Positions 43,219 to 51,484 of a stretch of 64,000 bases of DNA are shown piece by piece; positions within the stretch are counted from its first letter, which is position 1, and each line of letters begins with the position of its first letter. Source of the DNA: JABDQZ01 sp963801985 (GTDB lineage: Bacteria > Pseudomonadota > Gammaproteobacteria > Chromatiales > Chromatiaceae); the NCBI GenBank assembly GCA_963801985.1, contig CAWDGV010000004.1, positions 30,520 through 94,519 of the forward strand, written 5' to 3'. Both the position numbers and the translations under genes were made by a program. Below the pieces are notes generated by a model. It ran no database searches. It had not been told where the DNA came from and saw nothing but the letters and a program-made list of their open reading frames with translations.

Positions 43219-43782
43219 TCAGGCTGTGGCTGCAACCAGGTTGCCAGCCATGAAGTCTGCAAGTGCAGCTTTGAACCAGTTCATGTGTTCTTTTTCCGAT
43301 TCTGCAACTCGATGGTAAACCTCTGCGGCAGCCTGGTTTCCATCCTGCATTTCCCGGTCACGGAAATTGGGGTAAATATCCAGCGCTTCACGTTCTTCAA
43401 CAGCAATAGCCACTTTAAGCGCCTTTTCGATTACGCCATTCGGATTAAGCTTGATAAGCTCATCACAGTTTGCCTGGATCGTTTCCAGCGCGTTGATCGC
43501 TCTTTGCGTATCGTCACCCCGCTGAGGTACACCGATATCATCGTACAATTCTCTCAGCCAGACGGCATGAAGCTTCTCTTCGCCAGCAACTTTTCTGAAC
43601 AAACTGGCAAGCTCTGGATAACCGGCTTTTTCTGCCCAGCGGGCAAATTCAGGATACATGATCTGATTTTCATATTCCTCGACATCAACAAACGACTCTG
43701 CCGTGGTTCGACTTTCATCGCTGCACTGGGCGGCAGCAAAACATTCAAAAATCATTTCTTCAGTAATTTCAGGCTGACTCAT
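43219..43782 (-). CDS. Rubrerythrin-like diiron protein without rubredoxin domain
   Basis: 187-residue ferritin-like four-helix protein. Iron-ligand motifs are EEYENQ and GEEKLH in the first pair of helices and VEEREA and SEKEH in the second. The C-terminal rubredoxin domain of classical rubrerythrin is absent. Likely a peroxidase or iron-storage type protein of the cytoplasm protecting against oxygen. Between the MenA-like gene and the 11-heme cytochrome gene, on the same strand as both. Confidence 0.9.
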   Translation of the reverse strand: MSQPEITEEMIFECFAAAQCSDESRTTAESFVDVEEYENQIMYPEFARWAEKAGYPELASLFRKVAGEEKLHAVWLRELYDDIGVPQRGDDTQRAINALETIQANCDELIKLNPNGVIEKALKVAIAVEEREALDIYPNFRDREMQDGNQAAAEVYHRVAESEKEHMNWFKAALADFMAGNLVAATA

Positions 43783-43932
43783 AACTTCCTCGCTTTCCTT
43801 TGATATTGGTGACTGTTTGATTATGTATCTGGTAACAAAGAATACAGATCATGCTCTTTGCACCTGCTTAATTTATCTCATGACATTGATCATGTATCAA
43901 CAGATGATAGCTCAATAATCATTATTGATAAG

Positions 43933-45534
43933 TTACTCCAGGTTTTTTTCCAGCGGTACCCGGTAAATATTTTCAATTTCACTGGCTGAAAATGGCCGTG
44001 GAAATTGTTGCAGGTTCTGGTCGCTTTTCCCTGACAAACCAGTCCAGGCATCTGCGGGCAATCCATCCTGGAGGACTTTTTTTGTCGACGAAAACATCAT
44101 CTTATCTGGCCCGGTTTTCATTCCCCCCTCACCAAGACCCAACATTTGTGTTGACTGGTGACAATCCTGGCATTTTCTTGCTGCAGCCGTTGTATGAGGT
44201 GTGATCGCAGCAAATTTGCGGATAAACATTGGCTCAGGATAATCCGGATGCTCAATCGTCATAATCATTCCGGGACTGAACACACCAATTTTTTCCTGCC
44301 CATTCCAGCCAAGAGTCGGGACCGAGGTACCGATATCCCAACGTTTCTCCTGCCAGCGTCCATGGGTAACTGATTGTGAATAATGGTCCCATTGATCCTG
44401 GCTTGGGTCATAGCCAACATGACAACCCAGGCACTGGGGCACCCAGGAAGCATGACAGGCCTGGCATGTCAGTTTTTCATGCGATTTATAATAAGACGAA
44501 TGATTGCTTGCAAGCTGTGGAATGAGACGTGGTTGGCCTCCCAGCTTGGGATACAGCCAAAGCTGATCTTTACCGACATCGATATGCCAAAGCGGCGTAC
44601 CTCGTGTCGTCTGCAAAAAAGGCTTGTTATCAGTAACTGCGAATGGAATTCTTGCCAGCATCGCCTGGAATGCAACTGGCCATGTCGTCTTTGTCAGACG
44701 CGGTTTTGAGTTTGCGTGGCAGTCAATGCACTGAATATCGACAGATGATTCCCTGTCATCCGTAGCGAGATTCATCAAGCCTTTGCCGGTATGGCAGTCA
44801 ATACATGCCATGCCTGCCTGATGATGAATGTCCGCTGTCTTTTTCTCAACAAGACGTCCGTCGCTTAAGCGGGCCAGATCCTTATGGCTATGCGCCAGAT
44901 TCGAAATTTCAACTTCTGCAAGCCCGGCATAATTTAAAGAAATACGTCCTGAACGTGAATGACAACCAAAACATTTTCCATCATTCACCCGGGCTGAAAG
45001 GCGGGCATGTTTTGCCTGGCCAGTTTGATCAAGATGGCATGCCAGGCATCCTCCCCCACGGGCCTTTACCACGTCGCTGTTTTGCGGGCTGCGAGCCTGC
45101 CCCAGATGGCAACTGACGCAAAGTTTGCGCAACAGGCTATCGCCAATACCCTCTCCCAGGTTTTGAAACGTTGTTCCATCCTGGTCTTCTGTGACGTTAC
45201 CAAAGAGTTTTCGGGTTTTACTGACAATCCCCTGCCCTGTATGCATGCGGCTTGTCAGCACGCCTTTGACATGCTTATCGTGACATTGGCCACAGGTTTC
45301 CTGCGCATTAGCTAGCTCGCCAGGTACTTTAACCATCCCCAGATGAGCTGATGCTTTAACTGCCGTGTTTTCAGCGCCTTTATGGCAGGCAATGCAAGTC
45401 GAATCAGTAAACTGATGTGCCGGGTTTAACTCGTGCCCCATACCCTGGTGGCATTCAATACACTGGTTGGTAGCTGCGTAAGCCGCCGGGATCAACAACA
45501 GTATTGCAAACAAATTGCCTAAGGATGTTTTCAT
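43933..45534 (-). CDS. Periplasmic multiheme cytochrome c, 11 CXXCH motifs
   Basis: A signal peptide (MKTSLGNLFAILLLIPAAYA) is followed by eleven CXXCH haem sites at about residues 25, 47, 81, 139, 163, 188, 244, 269, 357, 368 and 455 (counting from ATG 45534; an ATG 12 bp upstream is in frame). The first eight are closely spaced, as in cytochrome c3-like electron wires; an 80-residue haem-free insert (about 275-355) separates them from the last three. There is no membrane anchor or lipobox. I cannot assign it to a named multiheme enzyme. Divergent from the pentaheme gene across 240 bp, so shared control is likely. Confidence 0.88.
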   Translation of the reverse strand: MKTSLGNLFAILLLIPAAYAATNQCIECHQGMGHELNPAHQFTDSTCIACHKGAENTAVKASAHLGMVKVPGELANAQETCGQCHDKHVKGVLTSRMHTGQGIVSKTRKLFGNVTEDQDGTTFQNLGEGIGDSLLRKLCVSCHLGQARSPQNSDVVKARGGGCLACHLDQTGQAKHARLSARVNDGKCFGCHSRSGRISLNYAGLAEVEISNLAHSHKDLARLSDGRLVEKKTADIHHQAGMACIDCHTGKGLMNLATDDRESSVDIQCIDCHANSKPRLTKTTWPVAFQAMLARIPFAVTDNKPFLQTTRGTPLWHIDVGKDQLWLYPKLGGQPRLIPQLASNHSSYYKSHEKLTCQACHASWVPQCLGCHVGYDPSQDQWDHYSQSVTHGRWQEKRWDIGTSVPTLGWNGQEKIGVFSPGMIMTIEHPDYPEPMFIRKFAAITPHTTAAARKCQDCHQSTQMLGLGEGGMKTGPDKMMFSSTKKVLQDGLPADAWTGLSGKSDQNLQQFPRPFSASEIENIYRVPLEKNLE

Positions 45535-45546
45535 GATGTTTATCAT

Positions 45547-45773
45547 GCGATGTTGGCGCTGAGAAGTAAAAGTCGCCCACGCATCTAAATAAGTGTTTCG
45601 GTATATTCCTTTTTAACACAAAACTAATACCATAATTTTTATATTGATATTCTTCAGTTTCTATTAGAGACTAGCTCTACGTATGAAAAAAAAGTTAGTA
45701 CCAGATAATAAAAACAACAAGCATTTTTATACGAAAAAAATAAAAACTTTCATTCCAAAGGAGAACCCGGGCC
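45547..45773. promoter_or_regulatory. Divergent control region of the multiheme cluster
   Basis: A strongly AT-rich gap between the 11-heme gene (minus) and the pentaheme gene (plus). Long A and T runs lie at 45680-45755 and an AAGGAG ribosome site precedes the ATG at 45774. It must hold promoters in both directions. I found no clear FNR or other operator by eye. Confidence 0.5.
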
Positions 45774-47048
45774 ATGTTTAAATCTTTCCGACATATTGCC
45801 TGTCTTCTGGTAAGCGGCATGCTTCTGCTACCGGCTGTTTCACAGGCAAAAACAGAAAAAGACTCATTACTTCACCATGTCGATGCAACGGCATGTAAAC
45901 AATGTCATGAAGAGATTTACAATCAGTGGTCCTCTTCCATGCATGCAAACAGTTCTGCCTTAAAAGATCCGATCCATGGTGCTTTCTACAAGAACGTTAT
46001 AGGCGACCCCAAAAAAGAAGGCGTTAAAACAAAAAAAGGCCAATACCCCGTATGTCTGAAATGCCATGCACCGGTAGCCGCCATGGAAAAGAAAACCAAG
46101 CTTGATGCCAAACCTGCCTATGCCAATGGCATCAGCTGCGTTACCTGCCACAGCTTCAAAGGCTTCAAAGGTAATGAAACCAAAGACGGCAAGCCACTCT
46201 ACGGTATTGATGCCTACGTTATCGATAAAGAAAGCCTGCACGGGCCAACAGGAAACACCTATACCACCGAACGGGTAGCAGAAGGTTCCAAATGGCCAAC
46301 ACCGATCCATCATCCGTCACCACTTAAGGGCAACAACACTGCACTTTTCAAAAGCAATGAAGCCTGTATGGGATGCCATGAAAAACGTTCAAACTTCCAT
46401 GGTGCTCCTTTGTGTGTAACCGGACAGGAATATCGTGACAGCAAGAGCTTTGCGCCATGCCAGTCCTGCCACATGGCTGTAGTGACTGTACCTAAAATGG
46501 AAAAAGGTAAAGTCGTCGAAGGTGAGTTCGTGACTATAGCCGACCACAGCATGGCAGGTGGACACAGTGGAAAAATGGTTGCCCGTGGTCTTGCCATGGA
46601 TATGAAAACAGAAACCAATGGCAATAAAATCAAGGCCACTATCACTGTTCGCAACAGGCTCCCACATGCTTTCCCTACAGGAGCGCCGTTCCGCAACTTC
46701 TATATCAAAGTGGCCGCTTATGACAAAAGCGGTAAAGAACTTTGGAAGAATTACAAGAAACACCCCATCAAGGACGATCCAAAGTCTGCTTTCTGGTACA
46801 CATTGGGTGATGAAACTGGACCTACTGCACCACCAAAGGCCAAGAAAGTTCTGGCCGACACTCGCCTGAAACCTAACGAAGAGCGTACTCTTGAGTATGA
46901 AATTCCAAAAACAGGCAGCACAGCTATTATCAGGGCAGAAGCTTTGTATGATTTGTTACTGCCGCCTATCAAGGCCAAAGTAAAAGGCAAGATCCCGGAT
47001 GACCTTTTACGTCCCAAGCTTGCTGCATCAGCAGAAGTAAGACTCTAA
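45774..47048 (+). CDS. Periplasmic pentaheme cytochrome c (cytochrome c554-like)
   Basis: 424 residues with a signal peptide (about 1-25, ending SQA|KT) and five CXXCH sites at about residues 41, 94, 122, 198 and 229, all in the N-terminal half. ACKQCHEEIYNQWSSSMHANS is the usual start of the cytochrome c554 type. The C-terminal 180 residues have no haem and look beta-rich (ATITVRNRLPHAFPTGAPFRNF), a domain seen at the end of several periplasmic multiheme proteins. First gene of the plus-strand cluster. Enzymatic activity is not evident; electron transfer is the minimal reading. Confidence 0.88.
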   Translation: MFKSFRHIACLLVSGMLLLPAVSQAKTEKDSLLHHVDATACKQCHEEIYNQWSSSMHANSSALKDPIHGAFYKNVIGDPKKEGVKTKKGQYPVCLKCHAPVAAMEKKTKLDAKPAYANGISCVTCHSFKGFKGNETKDGKPLYGIDAYVIDKESLHGPTGNTYTTERVAEGSKWPTPIHHPSPLKGNNTALFKSNEACMGCHEKRSNFHGAPLCVTGQEYRDSKSFAPCQSCHMAVVTVPKMEKGKVVEGEFVTIADHSMAGGHSGKMVARGLAMDMKTETNGNKIKATITVRNRLPHAFPTGAPFRNFYIKVAAYDKSGKELWKNYKKHPIKDDPKSAFWYTLGDETGPTAPPKAKKVLADTRLKPNEERTLEYEIPKTGSTAIIRAEALYDLLLPPIKAKVKGKIPDDLLRPKLAASAEVRL

Positions 47049-47102
47049 TTGTCTCCTGAACCTGAGGCCCGGCTTCAGCCGGGCCCTTGGCGAGTCAATT
47101 CG

Positions 47103-47969
47103 ATGTCGAACTACAAAACCACAACTAATTGCCACGAGATAATTAAACAACTATCTCGCAGCATTCTTATCCTGCTTGTTGGCTTATTTGTTTTATTAAA
47201 TAGCCCGGTATTCGCCCAGGAAACTGATGAAACTGTAGCTGAACAACCTGCTGAGGCAGAGGCATCAGCCAGTGCGGATTCATCAGATGGATGGAACTGG
47301 GATTCTTTTGAAGTCGACGATACTCCGCTTGACCCGAATGAATCCGTTCAACAAGCAACACAAACTGTAGCCTCCAGGCGCTTAACTATTGAAGAAGTAA
47401 CCTCACCTGACCTTGATCAAACTCCCCTGAAAGTTTACGAACTTTTTAAAGGCATTCCGGATTTTGAAGTCATACCCAGTACAAAAGACACCGAGATGCA
47501 TCCTTGCAGTAATTGTCACCAGTTTGTCAAAAGTAACCTGACGCCCAGAAAACTGGATATTCCACATGATAACTTTGAGTTACAACACGGTTTACACGGC
47601 AAGGGGCAATTCTGGTGTTTTACCTGTCATGATGAAAAAGGCAGTGTCTCGTTAAAAACCCTTGATGGCGAGTTACTGAATTTTGAAGATGCCTATATTC
47701 TCTGCAGCCAGTGCCATGTCACACAGGCCAGGGACTGGGCATTTGGTGCCCATGGAAAAAGACTTGGCAACTGGCAGGGCAAGAGACAGGTCTATAACTG
47801 TACCGCCTGCCATTACCAGCATGCACCTGCCTTTAAAACCCGCGAAGCTTTAGCTGGCCCAGAGATTCGCATGGGACTGCAACGCCCGCCACACTGGACC
47901 TCAAGTGAACCCGGCGAGACTACATCAAATACACATGGTGTCTTCACCTGGAGCAACCGCCATGAGTGA
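47103..47969 (+). CDS. Tetraheme cytochrome c, exported or membrane-anchored
   Basis: 288 residues. One hydrophobic segment (about residues 19-38, ending PVFA|QE) acts as signal peptide or anchor, followed by an acidic disordered stretch (about 40-90) and four CXXCH sites at about 135, 172, 201 and 233. The start at 47103 fits the hydrophobic segment; a TTG at 47049 is also open. It overlaps the next gene's start by 8 bp. Position just before ferredoxin and NrfD genes matches the cytochrome subunit (DsrJ, QrcA or Hmc-like) of quinone-linked periplasmic complexes, though haem number differs from DsrJ. Confidence 0.86.
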   Translation: MSNYKTTTNCHEIIKQLSRSILILLVGLFVLLNSPVFAQETDETVAEQPAEAEASASADSSDGWNWDSFEVDDTPLDPNESVQQATQTVASRRLTIEEVTSPDLDQTPLKVYELFKGIPDFEVIPSTKDTEMHPCSNCHQFVKSNLTPRKLDIPHDNFELQHGLHGKGQFWCFTCHDEKGSVSLKTLDGELLNFEDAYILCSQCHVTQARDWAFGAHGKRLGNWQGKRQVYNCTACHYQHAPAFKTREALAGPEIRMGLQRPPHWTSSEPGETTSNTHGVFTWSNRHE

Positions 47970-48882
47970 TTCAAAACAGAACAAACCTGACCTGGCACGT
48001 CGAAAATTCTTAAAAGGACTGGGTTCGCTTACCGCGACAGCTGGTGCAACCGCAGCCATGCCCGCCTGGGGTGGCAATACTCTTAGTGATACTTTTTCTG
48101 ATTTTTTCCAGAAACACTATCAGCAAATGACCGCTGAGGAAGTTCAGGAAACCCTGGCACGTATCGAGCGTAAGGCCAAACGCCGCTACGACGTCGACAT
48201 TACCTGCAAGAACACACCTGCCCAGGATGATGTTGTATTCGGCTATGCCCTGAACATTTCAAAATGTCGTGGTTATCGTGACTGCGTGCATGCCTGTGTC
48301 AAAGAGAACAACCTGAGCCGTGATACACAGTATATCCGTGTACTGGAAATGCCGGATGGCAGTCTTGACCTTAACCATGCAGACCACTACTACGACAGTG
48401 CTGAAGTACCGCATGAAGGAAGCTATTACCTGCCGATGCAATGCATGCAATGTGACAATCCACCCTGTGTAAAAGCCTGCCCCGTTGAGGCCACCTGGAC
48501 TGAACCTGACGGTATTGTGGTGGTGGATTATGACTGGTGCATCGGTTGCCGCTATTGCATGACTGCCTGCCCTTACCAGGCTCGTCATTTCAACTGGGGT
48601 AATCCAGACCTGCCCGCAGACGAAATCACAACAGAGACGCATTACCTGGGTAACCGGCCACGTCCGCGTGGTGTCGTGGAAAAATGTCATTTCTGTGTGC
48701 AAAGAACCCGCGAAGGCAAACAGCCTGCATGCCAGGAAGCCTGTCCCACCGGGGCAAGAATTTTTGGCAACCTGCTTGATCCTGCCAGCGAGATCCGCTA
48801 CGTGCTGGAAAACAAGGCCGTATTCAGATTAAAAGAAGAGCTCGGCACTGAGCCCAAGTTCTGGTATTTCAGGGATGCCTAG
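47962..48882 (+). CDS. Tat-exported ferredoxin-like subunit (DsrO-like), one ligand Cys replaced
   Basis: 306 residues. The Tat motif RRKFLKGLG and a hydrophobic stretch end near PAWGG. Four [4Fe-4S] Cys groups follow: CRGYRDCVHAC, CMQCDNPPCVKAC, CIGCRYCMTAC and CHFCVQ with CQEAC. In the first group the usual second Cys is Tyr (TAT codon near 48273), leaving three ligands. ATG 47962 is chosen because it gives a complete Tat signal. It would pass electrons between the tetraheme protein and the NrfD-type subunit next to it, as in DsrJOP-type complexes. Confidence 0.9.
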   Translation: MSDSKQNKPDLARRKFLKGLGSLTATAGATAAMPAWGGNTLSDTFSDFFQKHYQQMTAEEVQETLARIERKAKRRYDVDITCKNTPAQDDVVFGYALNISKCRGYRDCVHACVKENNLSRDTQYIRVLEMPDGSLDLNHADHYYDSAEVPHEGSYYLPMQCMQCDNPPCVKACPVEATWTEPDGIVVVDYDWCIGCRYCMTACPYQARHFNWGNPDLPADEITTETHYLGNRPRPRGVVEKCHFCVQRTREGKQPACQEACPTGARIFGNLLDPASEIRYVLENKAVFRLKEELGTEPKFWYFRDA

Positions 48883-48905
48883 AGGATCAGGGGAAGGATA
48901 AACTC

Positions 48906-50156
48906 ATGAAAGATTTTTTCTACTTAATCCTGGATGCCTCCGCTGAAATGTTACGCGGCCCGCGCATTTACAAAGCCTGGGTAGTTTTTCTGCTGCTGTT
49001 AATCGCCATTGGCTGCTGGTCATATTACCAGCAACTTACCCAGGGCCTGATAGTGACGAATATGACCAATCAGGTTTCATGGGGCTTCTATATTGCCAAC
49101 TTCACCTTCCTTGTCGGTGTCGCTGCTGCTGCCGTGATGCTGGTCATACCGGCCTACATCTTTCACCGTAACGACATCAAGTATGTTGTATTGATGGGCG
49201 ATACCATGGCAATCACGGCTGTCACCATGGCCATTCTGTTTGTTGTGGTGGACCTGGGACGTCCGGACCGGCTCTGGCATCTTGTACCGGGACTGGGAAA
49301 GTTTAATTTCCCTCAATCGATGCTGGTGTGGGATGTCGTCGTATTAAACGGTTACCTGCTGCTAAACGTCGGCATTTCTTTTTATATTGTGTTTTCGCAT
49401 TACCGCAATTCATTACCCAAGCTTAAGTATTATTTCCCGTTTGTTATCCTGGCCATCCTCTGGGCTATTTCAATTCACACGGTAACGGCCTTCCTGTTTT
49501 CAGCCAATAGCGGTCGCCCATTCTGGCATACCGCCTTACTGGCTCCAAAATTCATTGCCTCGGCTTTTTGTTCCGGGCCCGCCATTATGTTGCTGGGTCT
49601 GCAGATCATTCGCAATGTCAGCAACTTTCCAATCAAGAAAACAGTGATTAATCACCTGGCGATCGTGATGACTATTTCGCTGCAAATTACCCTGTTTTTC
49701 ATGCTGGCCGAACTGTTTACAGAATTTTATAACGAGGGAGAACATGCCGCCTCTGCCCGTTACCTGTTCTTTGGGTTAAATGGTCATGGGTCTCTGACAC
49801 CCTGGATATGGACTGCGATCGCATTACTGGCTGTCGCCACTTTTATCGGCAGCATTCACCCGTTACGCAAAAATATCACGCTGCTTAACATTGCTGCTGT
49901 TTTAACCATTATTGGCGTCTGGATTGAAAAAGGCATGGGCTTTGTCATTCCGGGCTTTGTCCCTACTCCCATAGGTGAGATCTACGAATACACGCCAACC
50001 CTGATCGAAATCGGGGTTTCCATTGGTATCTGGGCACTGGGTTTCCTGATATTTACGTTACTGGCAAAAGCCGCCATTCCCATTGAATGTGGCACGTTAC
50101 GCAGGCCAGGATTAAAAATCGAAGAATCTGTCTGTCCCACAGGCACAACAGACTAG
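48906..50156 (+). CDS. NrfD/DsrP-family quinone-interacting membrane subunit
   Basis: Polytopic inner-membrane protein of 416 aa with about ten membrane helices. VVVDLGRPDRLWHL and SMLVWDVVVLNGYLLLN are characteristic of the DsrP branch of the NrfD family. It would exchange electrons with the quinone pool. No molybdopterin subunit directly precedes it; its partners are the ferredoxin and tetraheme genes upstream. A second, different NrfD-type gene lies at 54236. Confidence 0.92.
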   Translation: MKDFFYLILDASAEMLRGPRIYKAWVVFLLLLIAIGCWSYYQQLTQGLIVTNMTNQVSWGFYIANFTFLVGVAAAAVMLVIPAYIFHRNDIKYVVLMGDTMAITAVTMAILFVVVDLGRPDRLWHLVPGLGKFNFPQSMLVWDVVVLNGYLLLNVGISFYIVFSHYRNSLPKLKYYFPFVILAILWAISIHTVTAFLFSANSGRPFWHTALLAPKFIASAFCSGPAIMLLGLQIIRNVSNFPIKKTVINHLAIVMTISLQITLFFMLAELFTEFYNEGEHAASARYLFFGLNGHGSLTPWIWTAIALLAVATFIGSIHPLRKNITLLNIAAVLTIIGVWIEKGMGFVIPGFVPTPIGEIYEYTPTLIEIGVSIGIWALGFLIFTLLAKAAIPIECGTLRRPGLKIEESVCPTGTTD

Positions 50157-50170
50157 GAGCAACTTAAGCG

Positions 50171-51459
50171 ATGAACATTAAATTTACTTCTCTTGCATTA
50201 GCAATATGTTTAGCTGCACCCGTTGCTGCTGACACGGTAAAAGGCCGGGTTAAATATATTTCCAACAAGGCCAACACCATCCAGATTGATATCAAAGGCA
50301 AACCGGCTGCAGTTGTACGTTTCGATGATGCAACGCAGTTTGAAAATGTTGAAGGTATCAAACAGCTTTCCCCTCCGGACCTGGTCAAGGTGGAATTTGA
50401 ACCTGGCATGCCCGCCAGCAAAATCAGCAAGATTGTTTTTGGTCTGCCACCCGGACTGGAAATTGATATCAAACAGTTACTGGGCATTCTGCAGAAAAAA
50501 GAAGGCCCTTACGTGCTTGGCGATGCGCGTCCACAAAAGAAATACCTGAAAGGTCATGTACCCTCTTCAATCTCAACACCGGTTGTGGATGAAGAAAAAT
50601 TCCTTAAAAACCTGCCCGCCGACCAGAACCAGTTACTGGTGTTTTATTGTGGCGGACCAACCTGCCCGTTCACGGCCAAAGCCATCAAGATTGCCCAGGG
50701 AGCCGGTTATACCAACGTGAAAGGATTCCAGCAAGGCCTTCCCGGCTGGAAAAAAGCCAAGTTACCTGTTCATGCTAACCGCGGCTGGGTCTCCAAAAAC
50801 CTTGATCAACATCACATCATTATTGATGTCAGGGATAAAGCGCAGGCGGCAGCTGAGCATTTGCCAAGTGCCGTGTCTTTGCCAACAACTCAGTTGACCG
50901 AAATGACGGCTGACTTTATCAAAACCCAGAAAAAGCGCAGTTGCCCGGCGTTGCTGACAGGCGCGCACCGATCATCCTGTATGCCGAGACGCATTCCAGC
51001 AAATCCGTATTGCTGGCTTTCAAGGAACTGCGCAAATGGGGTTATAAAAACATAGCCATTATCGAAGGCGGGCTTGAAGCCTGGAAGGCAGATAATCTCC
51101 CACTGACATCCGCGCAGTTGGCCTCTGAGATCAAGTTCACCAAGAAACTGGCTAAAGGTGCCATTGCTCCCGCAGACTTTAAAAGCCTGTTAAATACACC
51201 CGACCAGGTAGTCTTCGTCGATGTCCGCACTGAAGCTGAAATTGTAAAAAATGGAGCCTTGAAAGGCTCGGTACATATCCCTCTGGATACAATTGAAACC
51301 AGGCTTGTTGATTTACCCAAAGACAAGGAAATCATTGTCTACTGCGAAAATGGTATCCGGGCTGAAATGGCCCAGGCTACATTGGCCAAGCAGGGTCTTA
51401 AAGCGCGTTTCCTGAATGAAACCCCCAGCTTTGATGACCAGGGCAATATCAGTTTCTAA
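50171..51459 (+). CDS. Exported triple-rhodanese protein, interrupted by a -1 frameshift
   Basis: Signal peptide MNIKFTSLALAICLAAPVAA, then an 80-residue beta-rich domain, then three rhodanese domains. Domain 1 (about 105-205) has a Cys loop YCGGPTCPFTA. Domain 2 starts HIIIDVRDKAQAAAEHLPSA and has no Cys in its loop (YAETHSSKS). Domain 3 starts VFVDVRTEAEI and has Cys in VYCENGIRAEMA. The first frame ends at 51055 after losing homology near 50935; the -1 frame continues without a break to 51459. A shift at the A5 run 50930-50934 (codons CAG-AAA-AAG) joins them. It may be a sequencing error, a pseudogene or programmed frameshifting. A sulfane-sulfur carrier role is inferred. Confidence 0.82.
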
Positions 51460-51484
51460 AACCGGGAATCATTGCCAGCATATT

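Noticed and set aside
43886..43900. FNR-like palindrome TTGAT-N5-ATCAA upstream of the rubrerythrin-like gene
   Set aside because: FNR/Anr sites have a 4-base spacer; this one has 5, so it may be a chance palindrome. Not listed as a feature.
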